Source: Chloranthus sessilifolius
Taxonomy: Eukaryota > Streptophyta > Magnoliopsida > Chloranthales > Chloranthaceae
Direction of reading: 5' to 3'
DNA: 64,000 nt
Assembly (NCBI GenBank): GCA_021018995.1
Contig: CM037585.1
Span: 127,438,831-127,502,830, forward strand
Part shown: positions 36,177 to 47,744 of the stretch, piece by piece
Layout: each line of letters starts with the position of its first letter
Position numbering within the stretch: the first letter of the stretch is position 1
Translations under genes and position numbers: made by a program
Notes under the pieces: generated by a model
Database searches by the model: none
Told to the model about the DNA's origin: nothing
What the model saw: the letters and a program-made list of their open reading frames with translations, nothing else

Positions 36177-36472
36177 ATTAAAAAAAAAAGTTAATTTTGA
36201 AAAAAAAAAATAATAATAATAAATAAATAAAATTCTGAAATTTTAATTTTAAAATTTGAAATTTGAAAAAAAAAAAAAAGAAAAAAAAAATTTCTCTTGA
36301 GGTTTTCCTGCCTGAAACCTCCACTCTGTGCGTCATTTGCATGCACACTAGGTCTTTAAAAGAAAGAACTTTAGAGCCTTTAAATTCTGAGATCGAACGT
36401 GCTTGCCGGTCAAATCATAAGAACGTTAGATCAGGGCAAAAACTCTCTAGTGAATCGTCCACTGAAGTCAAT

Positions 36473-37912
36473 ATGACTGACAACAAGAATGGGCAACTCG
36501 AACAAGAGGAAGAACCAACATTGAGAGAACTGTTTTCTCCAATAACTACAAATACCCCATCATGCATTGTTTACCCCGCCACACCTGGTGGCCGGTTTGA
36601 AATTCGTACAAATGTTATCCAAATTCTTCCAATCTTTCATGGCATGGAGAGAGAAGACCCATACCAGCACGTTAAAGACTTCGTTGAAGTCTGCTCATCT
36701 GTTTACCAAAATTTCAGCGAAGAATCTGTTAGGCTACGCTTGTTTCCTTTTTCTATAAAGGATAAAGCAAAAGCTTGGTTAAACTCTCTACCATCGGGAT
36801 CTATAACCACCTGGGATCAGATGGTCAAAAAGTTTCTGTCAAAGTTCTTTCCTATGGCGAAGACGAATGTCCTCAGACGTGAAATCACGGATTTCACGCA
36901 AGAGGAAGATGAGAGATTATATGAAGCTTGGGATGGATTCATGGATCTCTTACTCAAATGTCCATACCATGGATACTCAAAGTGGAGATTGGTCCAGTGT
37001 TTCTACAATGGACTGACTAAACCAAATAGACATCTGGTGGAGTCAATGAATGGCGGAGCATTCCTGAGCATCAAGGAAACTGAATCCTATGCTTTCCTAG
37101 AAAAGCTGGCCGAGGATTCTCAGCACTGGGATTTCACAAAGACTCGAGAATAATCAGTCAAAGCTCGTGATCAAGCCGGAAGTTCAACTAAGAAGGGAGG
37201 ACTATACGTAGTAAAGGATTCCTCAGATCTGATGGCTAAAATTAATTTTCTCACTCAACAAGTGGAGGAATTGAAATTAAAGAAGAATGTGCACATGGTA
37301 AATACACAACCTGAGCCATTTTCAATTTGTGCAAGTCCAATGCATATGGCAGATGATTGTCCTTCAATGCTGAACTACCATGAAGACACATCTGAACAGC
37401 TAAATATTGTGAATAACTATGGACGGAATCAAGAAAACGTTTTCAATGAGAATAACCTAAATAGTTGGAGAAACCACCCAAATTTCTCATGGAAACAAGA
37501 TAATCAAATAATACAGCCCAGGAAACAGGGGACGAACTTTTATTCCCAACAAAATTTCAACCAAGGACCGCAGCAAAACTACGATCAAGGGTAATTTTAA
37601 CAGCAAGGGTTCAATAATCCAAATCAATTTTAATACAATCAAAATCAGGTTGGGCAGCCACGGCAATTGAACCAGAATTTTCAGTTTGCACAACCAATGG
37701 GAGGTTATCAAAACCAACCATAACAAAATTTTGTGCCAATATTTCCACCACTTGGATTTAACAATCCACTGGGAAATGCTGGCCAACGTCCTCATACAAA
37801 AACTCCTTCTACTGAGGACCTATTGAAACTCATTCATTCTTACACATCCTCAATCTCTAAAATAGAGACCCAAATTGGGCAATTGACAACTTTTCTCTGT
37901 GAAAGAGAAAAA
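36473..37912 (+). pseudogene. gag: Athila 1 gag (several in-frame stops)
   Basis: I choose the ATG at 36473 because the second Athila copy has its counterpart at 57668. The frame upstream is only a poly-Lys run from A-rich leader. The retrotransposon gag core is clear: FEIRTN, FHGMEREDPYQHVKDF, DKAKAWLNSLP, ITTWDQMVKKFLSKFFP, then EAWDGFMDLLLKCPYHG. Stops follow at 37151, 37594 and several points to 37912. A Gln/Asn-rich tail continues in frame between them (NQG, QQN, PPLGFNN). At several of these stops the second copy has CAA. Confidence 0.9.
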
Positions 37913-37954
37913 TGATCGTTTTCTAGCCAACCAGTTCCTAACCCAAGAGGTCAA

Positions 37955-40900
37955 ATGGTTGTTGAACAAACATCAACTTCAACACAAGATGATGATCAAC
38001 AACAGATTCGGGCGATCACAATGTTGAGATCTGAAAAGCAGGTCGATAACAAAGTACTGTTGCCAGAGGAGGAGGCAAAGTCTGATGGAGAGAAGAAATC
38101 TGAAGAGAAAGAAGAAATTGAGGAAAAAATACAAGCAAAAGAAACATCAGAAGAAAAGAGTGAACAGAAGAAAAGTTTTATTCCTAAAGCACCGTACCCG
38201 CAAAGATTAATGGCACCACGAAAAAATCACGATGTGGAAGGAATAAATGAGATTTTCAAGCAATTAAAAATTAATATTCCCTTCCTGGATGCCATCCGAC
38301 AAGTGCCTACTTATACAAAAATTTTGAAGGAATTAGTCACAATCAAAAGAAAGACCAATATTCTGAAAAAGGCTTTCTTAGCCGAGCAGGTTAGTTCAGT
38401 GTTGCAAGCAAAGCTCCCAATTAAATACAAGGATCCAGGTTGTCCTACAATCTCAATCATCATCGGCGATAACCGTATTGATCAGGCCCTTTTGAATTTA
38501 GGAGCAAGTGTCAACTTGTTGCCTTACTCTGTTTACAAGGAGCTCAAATTGGGAGAGCTTAAGACCACTGCGATGACCCTTCAGTTAGCTTATCGGTCCG
38601 TAAAGATCCCTCGTGGAATTATAAAAGATGTCCTCATCAAGGTGGATTCTTTCTACTTTCTTGTAGATTTTGTTATTTTAGATACTGAACCGGCACCAAA
38701 TTTAAAGAATAATATTCCAGTGATTCTAGGAAGACCATTCCTAGCAACGTCTAATGCGCTAATCAATTGTCGAAATTGGATCATGAATCAGTCATTCGAG
38801 AATATGACAGTGGAACTCAACATTTTTAATATTGCCAAGCAGCCCATGGAGGATGATGAACATGCACAAGCATGCATACTCGATAAAATCATAGAAGAAG
38901 TATTTCATGTATCTGAAATTGAAGATCCTTTAGCATCTTGTCTTGCGCATTTTGGAAAATTTTTTGATGTGGATCAACTGATCCAAGAAGTGAATCACAT
39001 GTTGGACTCCACTCCGCTTCTGGGAAAAGAAAAGAAAATAGATTCTGGTGCTCCAATTGAATTAATCATGGAAAAGTCGAAAGAGGAGGAAAAAGTGTAC
39101 TTAGAACTTAAACCTCTTCCGAAAAATCTTAAGTATGCCTACCTGGGGGAGAATGAAACTCAACCCATCATAATATCATCAAAATTGGATGCAAATCAGG
39201 AAGGCCAACTCATGAATGTACTCGTAGAGCACAAAAGTTCCCTTGGATGATCGATAAGAGATATCAAAGGCATTAGTCCAACGGTGTGTATGCACCGACT
39301 CCATTTGGAAGACAATGCTAAGCCTTCTAGGGAACCACAGAGGAGACTGAACCCTATAATGCATGACGTGGCCCGAAATGAGGTAAGAAAACTTTTAGAT
39401 GCTAGAATCATATACCCCATCTCTGACAGTAAATGGGTCAGCCCCACACAAGTGGTCCCTAAGAAGTCGAGAGTCACAGTGGTGAGGAATGAGGAAAACG
39501 AACTAATACCTACAAAAATTCAAACAGGTTGGAGAGTGTGTATTGATTATCGGAAGTTAAATTTGATGACGAGGAAAGATCACTTTCCACTTTCGTTTAT
39601 CGATCAGATGTTAGAAAGATTGGCCGGCATTATTACTATTGCTTCCTCGATGGCTATTCCGGCTATAACCAAATAGTCATTGCTCCTGAGGATCAAGAGA
39701 AAACCACATTCATACGCCCTTTTGGTACTTTCTCCTATTGACGAATGCTGTTTGGGCTTTGTAATGCATCAGCTACATTTCAAAGATGTATGCTGAGTAT
39801 TTTTTCGGATATGGTCAAACGATTCCTCGAAGTCTTCATGGACGACTTTTCGATCCATGGAAACAGTTTTACTGACTGTTTGAATCATTTGTCGCTAGTG
39901 CTTGCACGATGCCAGGAGAAGAACCTTGTTCTTAATTGGGAAAATTGTCACTTCATGGTTAAAGATGGCATTATTTTGGGACACATCATTTCATCCCAGG
40001 GTATCGAGGTCGATAAGGCTAAAGTTGATTTAATTGCCAATCTACCACCACCGAGGACAGTTAAGGAAATAAGATCTTTTCTAGGACACGCCGATTTTTA
40101 TCGGCGTTTTATTAAAGATTTCAGCAAGATAGCGCGACCTCTATGCAGCTTACTTTCATAGGATGTCCCATTCCTCTTTGATGATAAATGTTTGCAAGCT
40201 TTTGAAACCATTAAGGTCGAATTGATAAAAGCCTCGATAATTCAATCTTCGAACTGGGATTTTCCATTCGAAATTATGTGCGACGCCTTTGATTATGCAA
40301 TTGGAGCTGTTCTAGGACAACGAATAGAAAAACTACCGCATGTAATATACTATGCGAGTCGTACTCTCAACGATGCCCAGTTGAACTACTCGACTACCGA
40401 AAATGAACTTTTGACAGTAGTTTTCGCGTTGGATAAATTTTGATCCTATTTATTAGGATCTAAAGTCGTGGTATTTACAGATCATGCTGCTCTGCGTTAT
40501 CTGTTTGCTAAGAAAGATGCTAAAGCACCTTTAATCAGATGGATTTTGTTGTTGCAAGAGTTCGATTTGGAGATCAAAGACAAGAAAGGCTCAGAAAATG
40601 TGGTGGTAGATCACTTGTCACGAATAATTATTGAGAAATCTGATGATCCTGTTCAGATCTTGGAGAACTTCCCAGATGAACAATTGTTCAGGATTGATTA
40701 CCCACCTTGGTATGCGGATCTTGTCAATTACCTAGTCACCAAGAAATTACCTCACCATTGGTCGAAGAATAAGAAATCTATTTTGTTAGCTTGGGTGAAA
40801 CACTACTTTTTTGAAGATCCATATTTATTCAAATACTGTCCCGATCAAATCATACGAAGATGTATTCCTGAATCTGAGCAACCACGGATCATCTCGTTCT

Positions 40901-42001
40901 GTCATGAGTTAGCTTGTGGAGGTCACTTTAGTTCCAAAAAGACTGCAGCAATGATCCTCCAAAGTGGTTTTTACTGGCTGATGATCTTTAAAGATTGTCA
41001 TCAGCATTGCAAATCTTGTCACAACTGTCAAATGCTGGGTCGGATCTCAAAGCGCAACATGATGCCACTTAATCTAATTTTAGAAGTTGAATTATTAGAT
41101 ATTTGGGGATCGATTTTATGGGTCCTTTCCCGAATTCGTTTGGAAATACGTTCATCCTTGTCGGGGTTGATTATGTCTCGAAATGGGTTGAAGCCGTGGC
41201 GTGTAAAACAAATGATCATAAAGTAGTGATCAAATTTCTCAAGGATCAAATATTTTCACATTTTGGTATTCTAAAGGCGATAATCAGCGATGATGGAAAG
41301 CACTTTTGCAATAAAGTGTTCACCTAATTAATGATGAACTATGGTGTCACACACAAAGTTGCTACACCAGACCATCCTCAGACAAGTGGCCAAGTTGAAG
41401 TCTCTAATTAGGAACTTAAGCGGATTTTAGAGAAGACAATTCATCTGAACCGTAAAGACTGGTCACTAAAACTGAATGACACTCTATGGACGTATCAAAC
41501 TGCATTTAAAACTCCGATTGGCATGTCGCCGTATCGGTTGGTTTTTGGTAAAGGTTGCCACCTCCCGATCGAACTGGAACATCGAGCATTTTGGGCCATT
41601 AAGTCATTGAATTTTGATCACCTAAAATCTGGTGCCCAAGGAGTTTACAAATAAATGAATTAGAAGAAATCCGTGCTGATGCATATGACTGTGCTAAATT
41701 GTACAAGGACCGTATGAAACGGGTTCATGATCAATCTATTCTACGTAAATCTTTCGTCATTGGTCAACAGGTTCTACTCTATAATTCTCGACTTCATCTA
41801 TTTCCGGGGAAACTAAAAACCCGTTGGAGTGGTCCTTTCAAAATCTCTCGAATACTCCCCAATGGGGCAGTTGATGTTATCAATCAGAGATACGGGAATG
41901 TTTTTCGAGTTAATGGTCAAAGATTAAAACCGTTCCTTGAGGATGCAATTGCATTCTCCGACACTCTTTCCTTGAGTGATTCAATGGCTTACCCTAACTG
42001 A
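37955..42001 (+). pseudogene. pol: Athila 1 pol: protease, RT, RNase H, integrase (broken)
   Basis: The long first frame (37955-39250) ends in the aspartic protease. Its catalytic site reads LLNLGASVNLLP, with Asn (codon at 38495) where the other copy has Asp. RT follows with CIDYRKLN, a frameshift near 39625, a TGA near 39740, LFGLCNASATF and the FMDDFSIHG catalytic box. RNase H has [18 protein letters not shown], then TGA at 40441. Integrase has the HH-CC finger ending SCHNCQM, a frameshift near 41100, [10 protein letters not shown] and stops near 41325 and 41410. The C-terminal [17 protein letters not shown] block ends at 42001. No chromodomain is present, as expected for Athila. Confidence 0.92.
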
Positions 42002-42130
42002 GCAATTCACATGGTCGAGCTATCGACATTAAACTAGCGCTCATTGGGAGGCAACCCAATTTTGTGTAATTTATTTTTGGTTTTTTGTTTTTCAAAAAAA
42101 AAAAAATTCTCGATTAATAAAAAAAAGAGG

Positions 42131-42600
42131 TCGATTAATCGACCCTTCCCCTCGATTAATCGACCTCTGAATGTCGATTAATCAACAGCAATTATGAGTG
42201 CCTCCTTTTTCAAGGAGACTGCATTTTTGAGGGGGCTGACATTTTGGTTAGTCGATTAATCGACTCCTAGAGTCGATGCATCGACTAATCAGCGTTGAAA
42301 ATTGTGCTCACTTTTCGAATTCTGTCAGTTTTGTTTTATTTGGAGTCGATTAATCGACTCTATATGAGTTGATTAATCGACTTTTATTTCTGTGCAAGCG
42401 TTTTTGTTTTTTTTTGTTTTTTTTACTGCCTCGATTTAAGTCGCTTAATCGAGGGCCCTGTGTCGATTAATTGTCTTTTCCACTTCAGGACGTTGCGTCT
42501 TTTCACTTAAAGGTGTTGCGTGTTTCCATGCGTCGGACGTTTTGACGCGCCTTTTTCCAATGGGGTCGATTAATCGACCCTTTAGGGTCGATTAATCGAC
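42131..42600. repeat. Palindrome pairs between pol and ORF3 of Athila 1
   Basis: At least four pairs or trios: TCGATTAATCGA with 9-11 bp spacers, plus a TCGATTAATCGA/TCGATGCATCGA pair (42251 onward, spacer 9). Pairs lie 60-120 bp apart; the last pair ends about 40 bp before a TATTTAAA box. Confidence 0.95.
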
Positions 42601-42640
42601 TATTTGAGGTGTGTCCGTCCCGAGAGGACACCTTTATGCC

Positions 42641-42648
42641 TATTTAAA
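42641..42648 (+). promoter_or_regulatory. TATTTAAA box before Athila ORF3
   Basis: TATTTAAAGG, 89 bp before the ORF3 ATG. The second Athila copy has the same TATTTAAAGG 95 bp before its ORF3 ATG, and the LTR promoters also use TATTTAAA. Confidence 0.65.
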
Positions 42649-42729
42649 GGCAGTAGTCTCTCTTCGATTCTCATTCGATTTGTATCCTGCTTTTCCCCTG
42701 ACTGCCTCCGACATTCCGACAGTGTGATC

Positions 42730-43829
42730 ATGGCTTCGACCTTTGCCGCGCCGCAAAGGCTTTCCCAACGAACCTGTAGGGCATCCAAGTGAGCAGCCAA
42801 GTGGTCGCGAAGACCCGAGACCCATGTTCTGAATATGTTTTCGATCTCACGGCATTTCAGGACATTCCTTTCTGCGCCGTTTCCCTCGCCTACGCAATGG
42901 CTCTCAACGTCTATTTTCTCCTCACTCCGCCTGTGATCAAAGTGTCTGAACGGATCGTTTGCTTATTCTATCAGAACATGACATGGGTGACCGCCTCCGT
43001 TGAGAATTATGTCACCGCCCACTTCTCTGTTTCAATTGATGGGTGGTCGTGCCCCGTTTATCCGCACACCATTGCTGAGGTTTTTAACATTTCATGCGAG
43101 CGTCCTCACAATCACACTTTGGGTGAAGAGCTCGACGATTCTCAGGAGGATATAATCAACGATATGTGCCGTGGCATATTTTCTTCAGGAGTCGCCACTA
43201 GGCGATCGGCGTTACCGCGCCCGATTTTGTTCTGCGATAGTGTGGTCTGTAGTAACCTCTGCCCCCATGGCCACGTTTCTGAGCGCAACGGTGATCAGGT
43301 TCAAGCACTTTATGGTGCCCACCGAAATTCGTGGATCAACGTGCCTGGGATTCTTCATGATGGCATGTGGCGATGCCATGAAGATATCGCCAACCCTGCC
43401 ACTGGTGATGCCCCGTTGATCTATTTTCCTCATTATGTTATGAAGTTGCTTAATTTCTGTCATTTCCCGTTCTACCGGGATGACGATCTCGGGGACCTCG
43501 CATTTTATCGATATGGTGCAACCCAATGGAACCGCAGTATGTGTCTCTTGGGAAATGTCCCTGATGCTCCACCACGCCAGCGCCGCCGCGTACGCCAGGA
43601 TGACCAGCCTGCGCCTGATCAAGGACCCGAGGAGGGTGTGTCTCTTGGTTCACTCCAAGCCCAAATTAACTCTTTACAGGAGGAGCAGCAACAGCAACAT
43701 GGTGCAATCTTGTGCCGAAGCTACTATGATCCTTCCTTCCTCGATCAGATCGGGCAGCGCATGTGGCCTGATAGTTACGATGAGATGTGCGCCAGGGCCC
43801 GCCAGGCCGAAGAGGATGGGGATGATTAG
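42730..43829 (+). pseudogene. Athila 1 ORF3 (plant transposon-protein-like), one frameshift near the start
   Basis: The ATG at 42730 starts a short frame (MASTFAAPQ) that shifts before 42789. From there 346 codons are open to 43829. The domain has FDLTAFQDIPF, IVCLFYQNM, HFSVSIDGWSCPVYPHTIAE, then NSWINVPGILHDGM and YVMKLLNFCHFPFY, then a Pro/Gln-rich linker, a Gln-rich helix and an acidic end. LxP..., (L/V)xLFYQ, IxG and (I)xEV(L/F) occur in the order of the Tekay ORF3s, so I regard them as one diverged family. Athila ORF3 is often called env-like, but I see no signal peptide or transmembrane segment here. Confidence 0.7.
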
Positions 43830-44085
43830 TTTGTTTAGTTTAGGATTAGGATTAGGAATTTTCGTTTTATTTTGTTTTTCTTTGTTTAGTTTAGGTTGTT
43901 TATGTTTAGGAGTTAAATCAAAAGTATCCTTGTAATCACCATATTTATCAATGAAAAAGTGTGTTTCTAATCTGTTTGGGACTGCCAATGTTTTTGTGGA
44001 CTTCATGTTGCATTTAGAAGAGTTGAGGTGCAAATGAAAAAAAAAAAACAATAACAAAATTTTCACCTCTCTGGCCACATAACCG

Positions 44086-44193
44086 TCGATTAATCGAGGC
44101 TTATACTCGATTAATCGACCACTTTTTTTTTTTTCCCAAAGCAGCCATAATTTGGGGAGTCGATGCATCGACCCCCTAGGGTCAATTAATCGA
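44086..44193. repeat. Palindrome pairs between ORF3 and ORF4
   Basis: A TCGATTAATCGA pair with a 9-bp spacer, then TCGATGCATCGA and TCAATTAATCGA with a 10-bp spacer. Confidence 0.95.
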
Positions 44194-44437
44194 CCCCCAC
44201 TTTTCGGAACAGAATCCTATTGGGACTCTATTTTTTCCACTTTTCTTTTGTCTCTGGGATCCCTCAAGCATACTGCCACACTTTTCATTGTTTCTTTTTT
44301 GCGGGACACCTCCTCTCACTTCTACCCCAACTCTATCAATTTGCTCCTTATATTCACCCTTAGGCTCACTTTCCATTAAATCTGGCACAACCTTCTCATG
44401 GCCCGACGATTTTCTCACTAGAGCACGGTTATCAAAG

Positions 44438-44725
44438 ATGGAGGAGACTGCTAAAAAGCGGGAGCGCCGCTCTCATTGGACTGTCCCTTTTGAGCCTCGC
44501 AATGTTGAAATCATTGACCTCGATCTGATGATCATTCCTTCCTTGGGAGAACCATCTCGAAAGAAGGTAAATCATTCCAAATCTCATACACTATGCATCA
44601 ATACTGATATCGAGATATTTGATGTCATTCCGTCATCACCTCCCCCATCTCCATCTCCTACTGTCGCCTCACCACCTCCATCCATACCATCGGCAGTGTC
44701 TCATCAATTTCCCCTTGATCTTTAG
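44438..44725 (+). CDS. Athila 1 ORF4, small protein of unknown function
   Basis: An open frame of 95 codons from ATG 44438. The start is basic (EETAKKRERRSHW) with FEPRNVEIIDLDLMIIPS, and the second half is Ser/Pro-rich (SSPPPSPSPTVASPPPS). It lies 240 bp after a palindrome pair, as ORF3 does. I do not recognise it. It may be a remnant of a larger third-ORF region or a chance frame, but its position behind its own array favours a real unit. Confidence 0.35.
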   Translation: MEETAKKRERRSHWTVPFEPRNVEIIDLDLMIIPSLGEPSRKKVNHSKSHTLCINTDIEIFDVIPSSPPPSPSPTVASPPPSIPSAVSHQFPLDL

Positions 44726-44979
44726 GAGAAATTATTTCCTGTGCCTAAGAACATCGATTTAAGTGAACCAAGGTGGATGAGTCTGCCTACCAATGATTAA
44801 TGGAGTTGGATTCTTGATTAGTTTAGGATTCAAGATTTATTAGTTTTTTTTTGTTTAGTTTAAGTTGTTTTTAATTCCCTAAATAGTGTACTCTTATTCC
44901 CTTCAAGAAATTTTTGATCATGTTCCAATTTGATGCACATATTCTCTGCCCCTGATCTTTGTGTTGAGGACTTTTCAAC

Positions 44980-45045
44980 AGGTTTGGGGGTGAAATACTT
45001 ATTTCAATCAATGAGGACATTGTCATCTTTCGGTTTGGGGGTATG
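44980..45045 (+). other. Two internal polypurine-tract-like motifs
   Basis: GGTTTGGGGGTG at 44981 and GGTTTGGGGGTA at 45032, separated by a GAGGACATTGTC-type phrase, resemble the real PPT at 49720. They may be extra second-strand primers or relics of a duplicated 3' end. Confidence 0.5.
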
Positions 45046-45105
45046 ATTATTTATTTTACGTCACTTTTTTTTTATTAAAAAAAAAAAAAAAAAAAAACCT
45101 TTTTC

Positions 45106-45182
45106 TCGATCAATCGACAATGAGGGTCGATCGATCGACCATTCACTCTCGATCAATCGACCTCTTCGAGTCGATCAATCGA
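45106..45182. repeat. Palindrome array after ORF4
   Basis: Four units (TCGATCAATCGA, TCGATCGATCGA, TCGATCAATCGA, TCGATCAATCGA) with spacers of 9, 10 and 10 bp. Confidence 0.95.
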
Positions 45183-46422
45183 GAGTAGTATAAAAAAAAA
45201 TGAAAAAAATTTAATTTTGAAGTCATCATGCACATTATTTTGCGATTGTTTTCAAACTTTAGTTGATAATGCATGTAAATTTAATTTTGAGAATATTGAT
45301 GCCATATTCTAATTACTTGTATCTAAGATGATGAAGCTTAATGTGATATTTTATGAATAATTTTGATATTCATGCTTAGAATTTTTGCACTTATACGAAG
45401 CTAAGACTTAGAAATCGATGAACTATTTTGAACGTTGAATCTTAGGTTCTTAGTGGAGACGAAACCTGGTGAGCTTTAGAGCTAATTTTCCGTCATTGAT
45501 GAGTGAATACATAAACTCAGAGTTTTCTTTGAATACGAATTACTTTGCATAATCTCATATATTTTATTTGGACTTGTGACTTTGCATGAAATCAAATTTA
45601 GATCATTATGTTAGAATGTACTGTATATCTACTCAAAACAAATAGGTAAAGGACATGATTGAAGGCCATCTTTGGCTCGTTTGTGCTTAAAATATCCCAC
45701 CTTATATAAATTTATCCTTCTAGTATCTGTGACATCCTCGATTTTCGCAACCTTAAATTTTGAGACATTTTTTTTTTCTTCAACTTATTCCAAATGGGAA
45801 AACCCGGACCGCCAGATCGTAGATCACAATATGATACAGAAGATATTGGTACAACAAAGCGGAAACATACACTCCAGTTCTACAGTGAAAGAACAGTAAT
45901 TAAAAATAAGAACATACGAGTGCATTGAAGGAATTAAAAAACTAAGCTTACCAAAACTCAATATAGATCTACGATCCCGAAATCTTACTACTCCACAAGT
46001 CCTCAAACCCAATTCCCGTATCTTGCTAACTGCCAAACTTGTGACGTATAGTCGAAGGGTGAGCTTCATCCAAGCTCAGTAGAAGAAATTTAAACACAAT
46101 TCACATCTTATCATTGAAGTGCATAGATTCGGTGACATAATTTCAAAACCATTTTGTATCAAACTGAGTTGCAAATATTACATTTTCATTTTCAAAACAT
46201 AGCGCAGCGAAAACAAAGCATATCGAGAACAATTACATATGAAAAACAAAGATAATTATCAAAACATAGCTGAAAATAGAAGCAGAACAAATTAAAACAG
46301 AACACGTTAGTGACAGTGACATATCACGGTAAGAGCATAATAAAACGGAGCACTATATCATGAAATCGAAGCATACGAGAACGAGACGTATCAAAAAACG
46401 GAACAAACATATCAAAAGCTAA

Positions 46423-46890
46423 AGCATCCCATATCGGGAACAAGGTCGTAACCTAGGGGACTCAACCCCTCTTTGCACACAAAGTATAACCAACACATCC
46501 AATAAGCGGGGAACCGAAGCACATATATCAGAAGGGCAAAGCATCCCATAAGCGGGAACAAGGTCGTAACCTCGGGGACTCAACCCCTCTTTGCACACAA
46601 ACTATCTTCACATCACATTACATAGGGTCACAAATCAACGAGGGGCCAAAGCATCCCATAAGCGGGAACTGAGTAAAAACCCCGGGGACTCAACCCCTCT
46701 TCGGAGACTCAACTCCTCTCCGCCACTCGTTGTTCAGATTCAAAGAGTTCTCATCCTTACCAGAAACATAAACGAATTCGAAAATGGAACGAAACACAAA
46801 CGGATACGGAACAAAACACAAACGGATATGGAACAAAACACAAACAGATACATAAGCGGAACGAACACCGATACATAACCGGAACGGACA
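46423..46890. repeat. Tandem repeats in nested solo LTR
   Basis: Three units, about 105-115 bp apart, contain AAGCATCCCATAAGCGGGAA, a GGGGACTCAACCCCTCTT stem-like segment and flanks. They are followed by short GGAACAAAACACAAACGGATA repeats (46785-46885). Confidence 0.85.
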
Positions 46891-47575
46891 TACACATGCG
46901 TTCAATTACAAATCATACTTCAAAGCTTTCATGTTTTCCAAAACAGTTACAAAACATTCTTTTATATCACATTATCTATGAATAAAATCAAAAATGCAAT
47001 TAGATGGTGAATTTCTCCTACCTTAACCTCGACGCAGCACGAAGCCAAGCGAAGCTCTATCTATGGTCTTTCCATCCTCAATCTACATCACAACATACCA
47101 TGTATTAAAGACTAACTCTAGTTACTAGAACTTAGACATCCATAAATGTTTCTCAACACGAGGCAGAAACGGACAAGTTCATGCTAATATGAAATTTAAT
47201 GTAACTTCTCATAAACTTTTAACCTTTAAAATTTTAGATTCATAAGTTATTCAAAACATAAAAATTGTAGATCTCGAAGTCATCTTTCCAACGCAATAAG
47301 AATCGCATCAATCGGAGTTCAGCACAAAATGTTATGGCTAAAATACCGAGACTATATTGGTACCTCAGTCGAAACGCGCCAACTCAAACTTGATGTAACT
47401 TCCCTCCCAATTTTTACCTTTAAAATATTTGATTCATTGATTTTAATATACATGAAAGTTGTAGGTCCAGTTGTCCTCTTTCCAACGCCTTATGAATTAC
47501 CTTATTCCGAGTTCGGAACAGAAAGTTATGGCTAAAACACCGAAGCACTGTCGGCACGCACAATCAAATTCGACC

Positions 47576-47744
47576 GATTGAAATCTAATTTCGATCGATT
47601 GAATTTGAAACTCGATCGATCAAAATCCATTTCGATTGATCGAATTTCAACAGAAGTCCATGACACTCCCTGTTCTATACCTTTCGATCGATCGAATTTG
47701 AAACTCGATCGATCGAAATCCATTTCGATTGATCGAAAACCACC
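47576..47744. repeat. Palindrome array in nested solo LTR
   Basis: Six to seven TCGATCGATCGA/TCGATTGATCGA units with 9-bp spacers (TTTGAAAC- and ATCCATTT-type). The core here is CGAT rather than TTAA, unlike the other Tekay LTRs. Confidence 0.9.

Noticed and set aside
36263..36472. Upstream extension of Athila 1 gag beginning with poly-Lys
   Set aside because: A-rich leader; the second Athila copy supports the start at the equivalent of 36473.
42730..43829. Athila ORF3 as a classical envelope glycoprotein
   Set aside because: I see no signal peptide, no clear transmembrane segment and a Pro/Gln-rich acidic C-terminus; the domain resembles the Tekay ORF3 instead.
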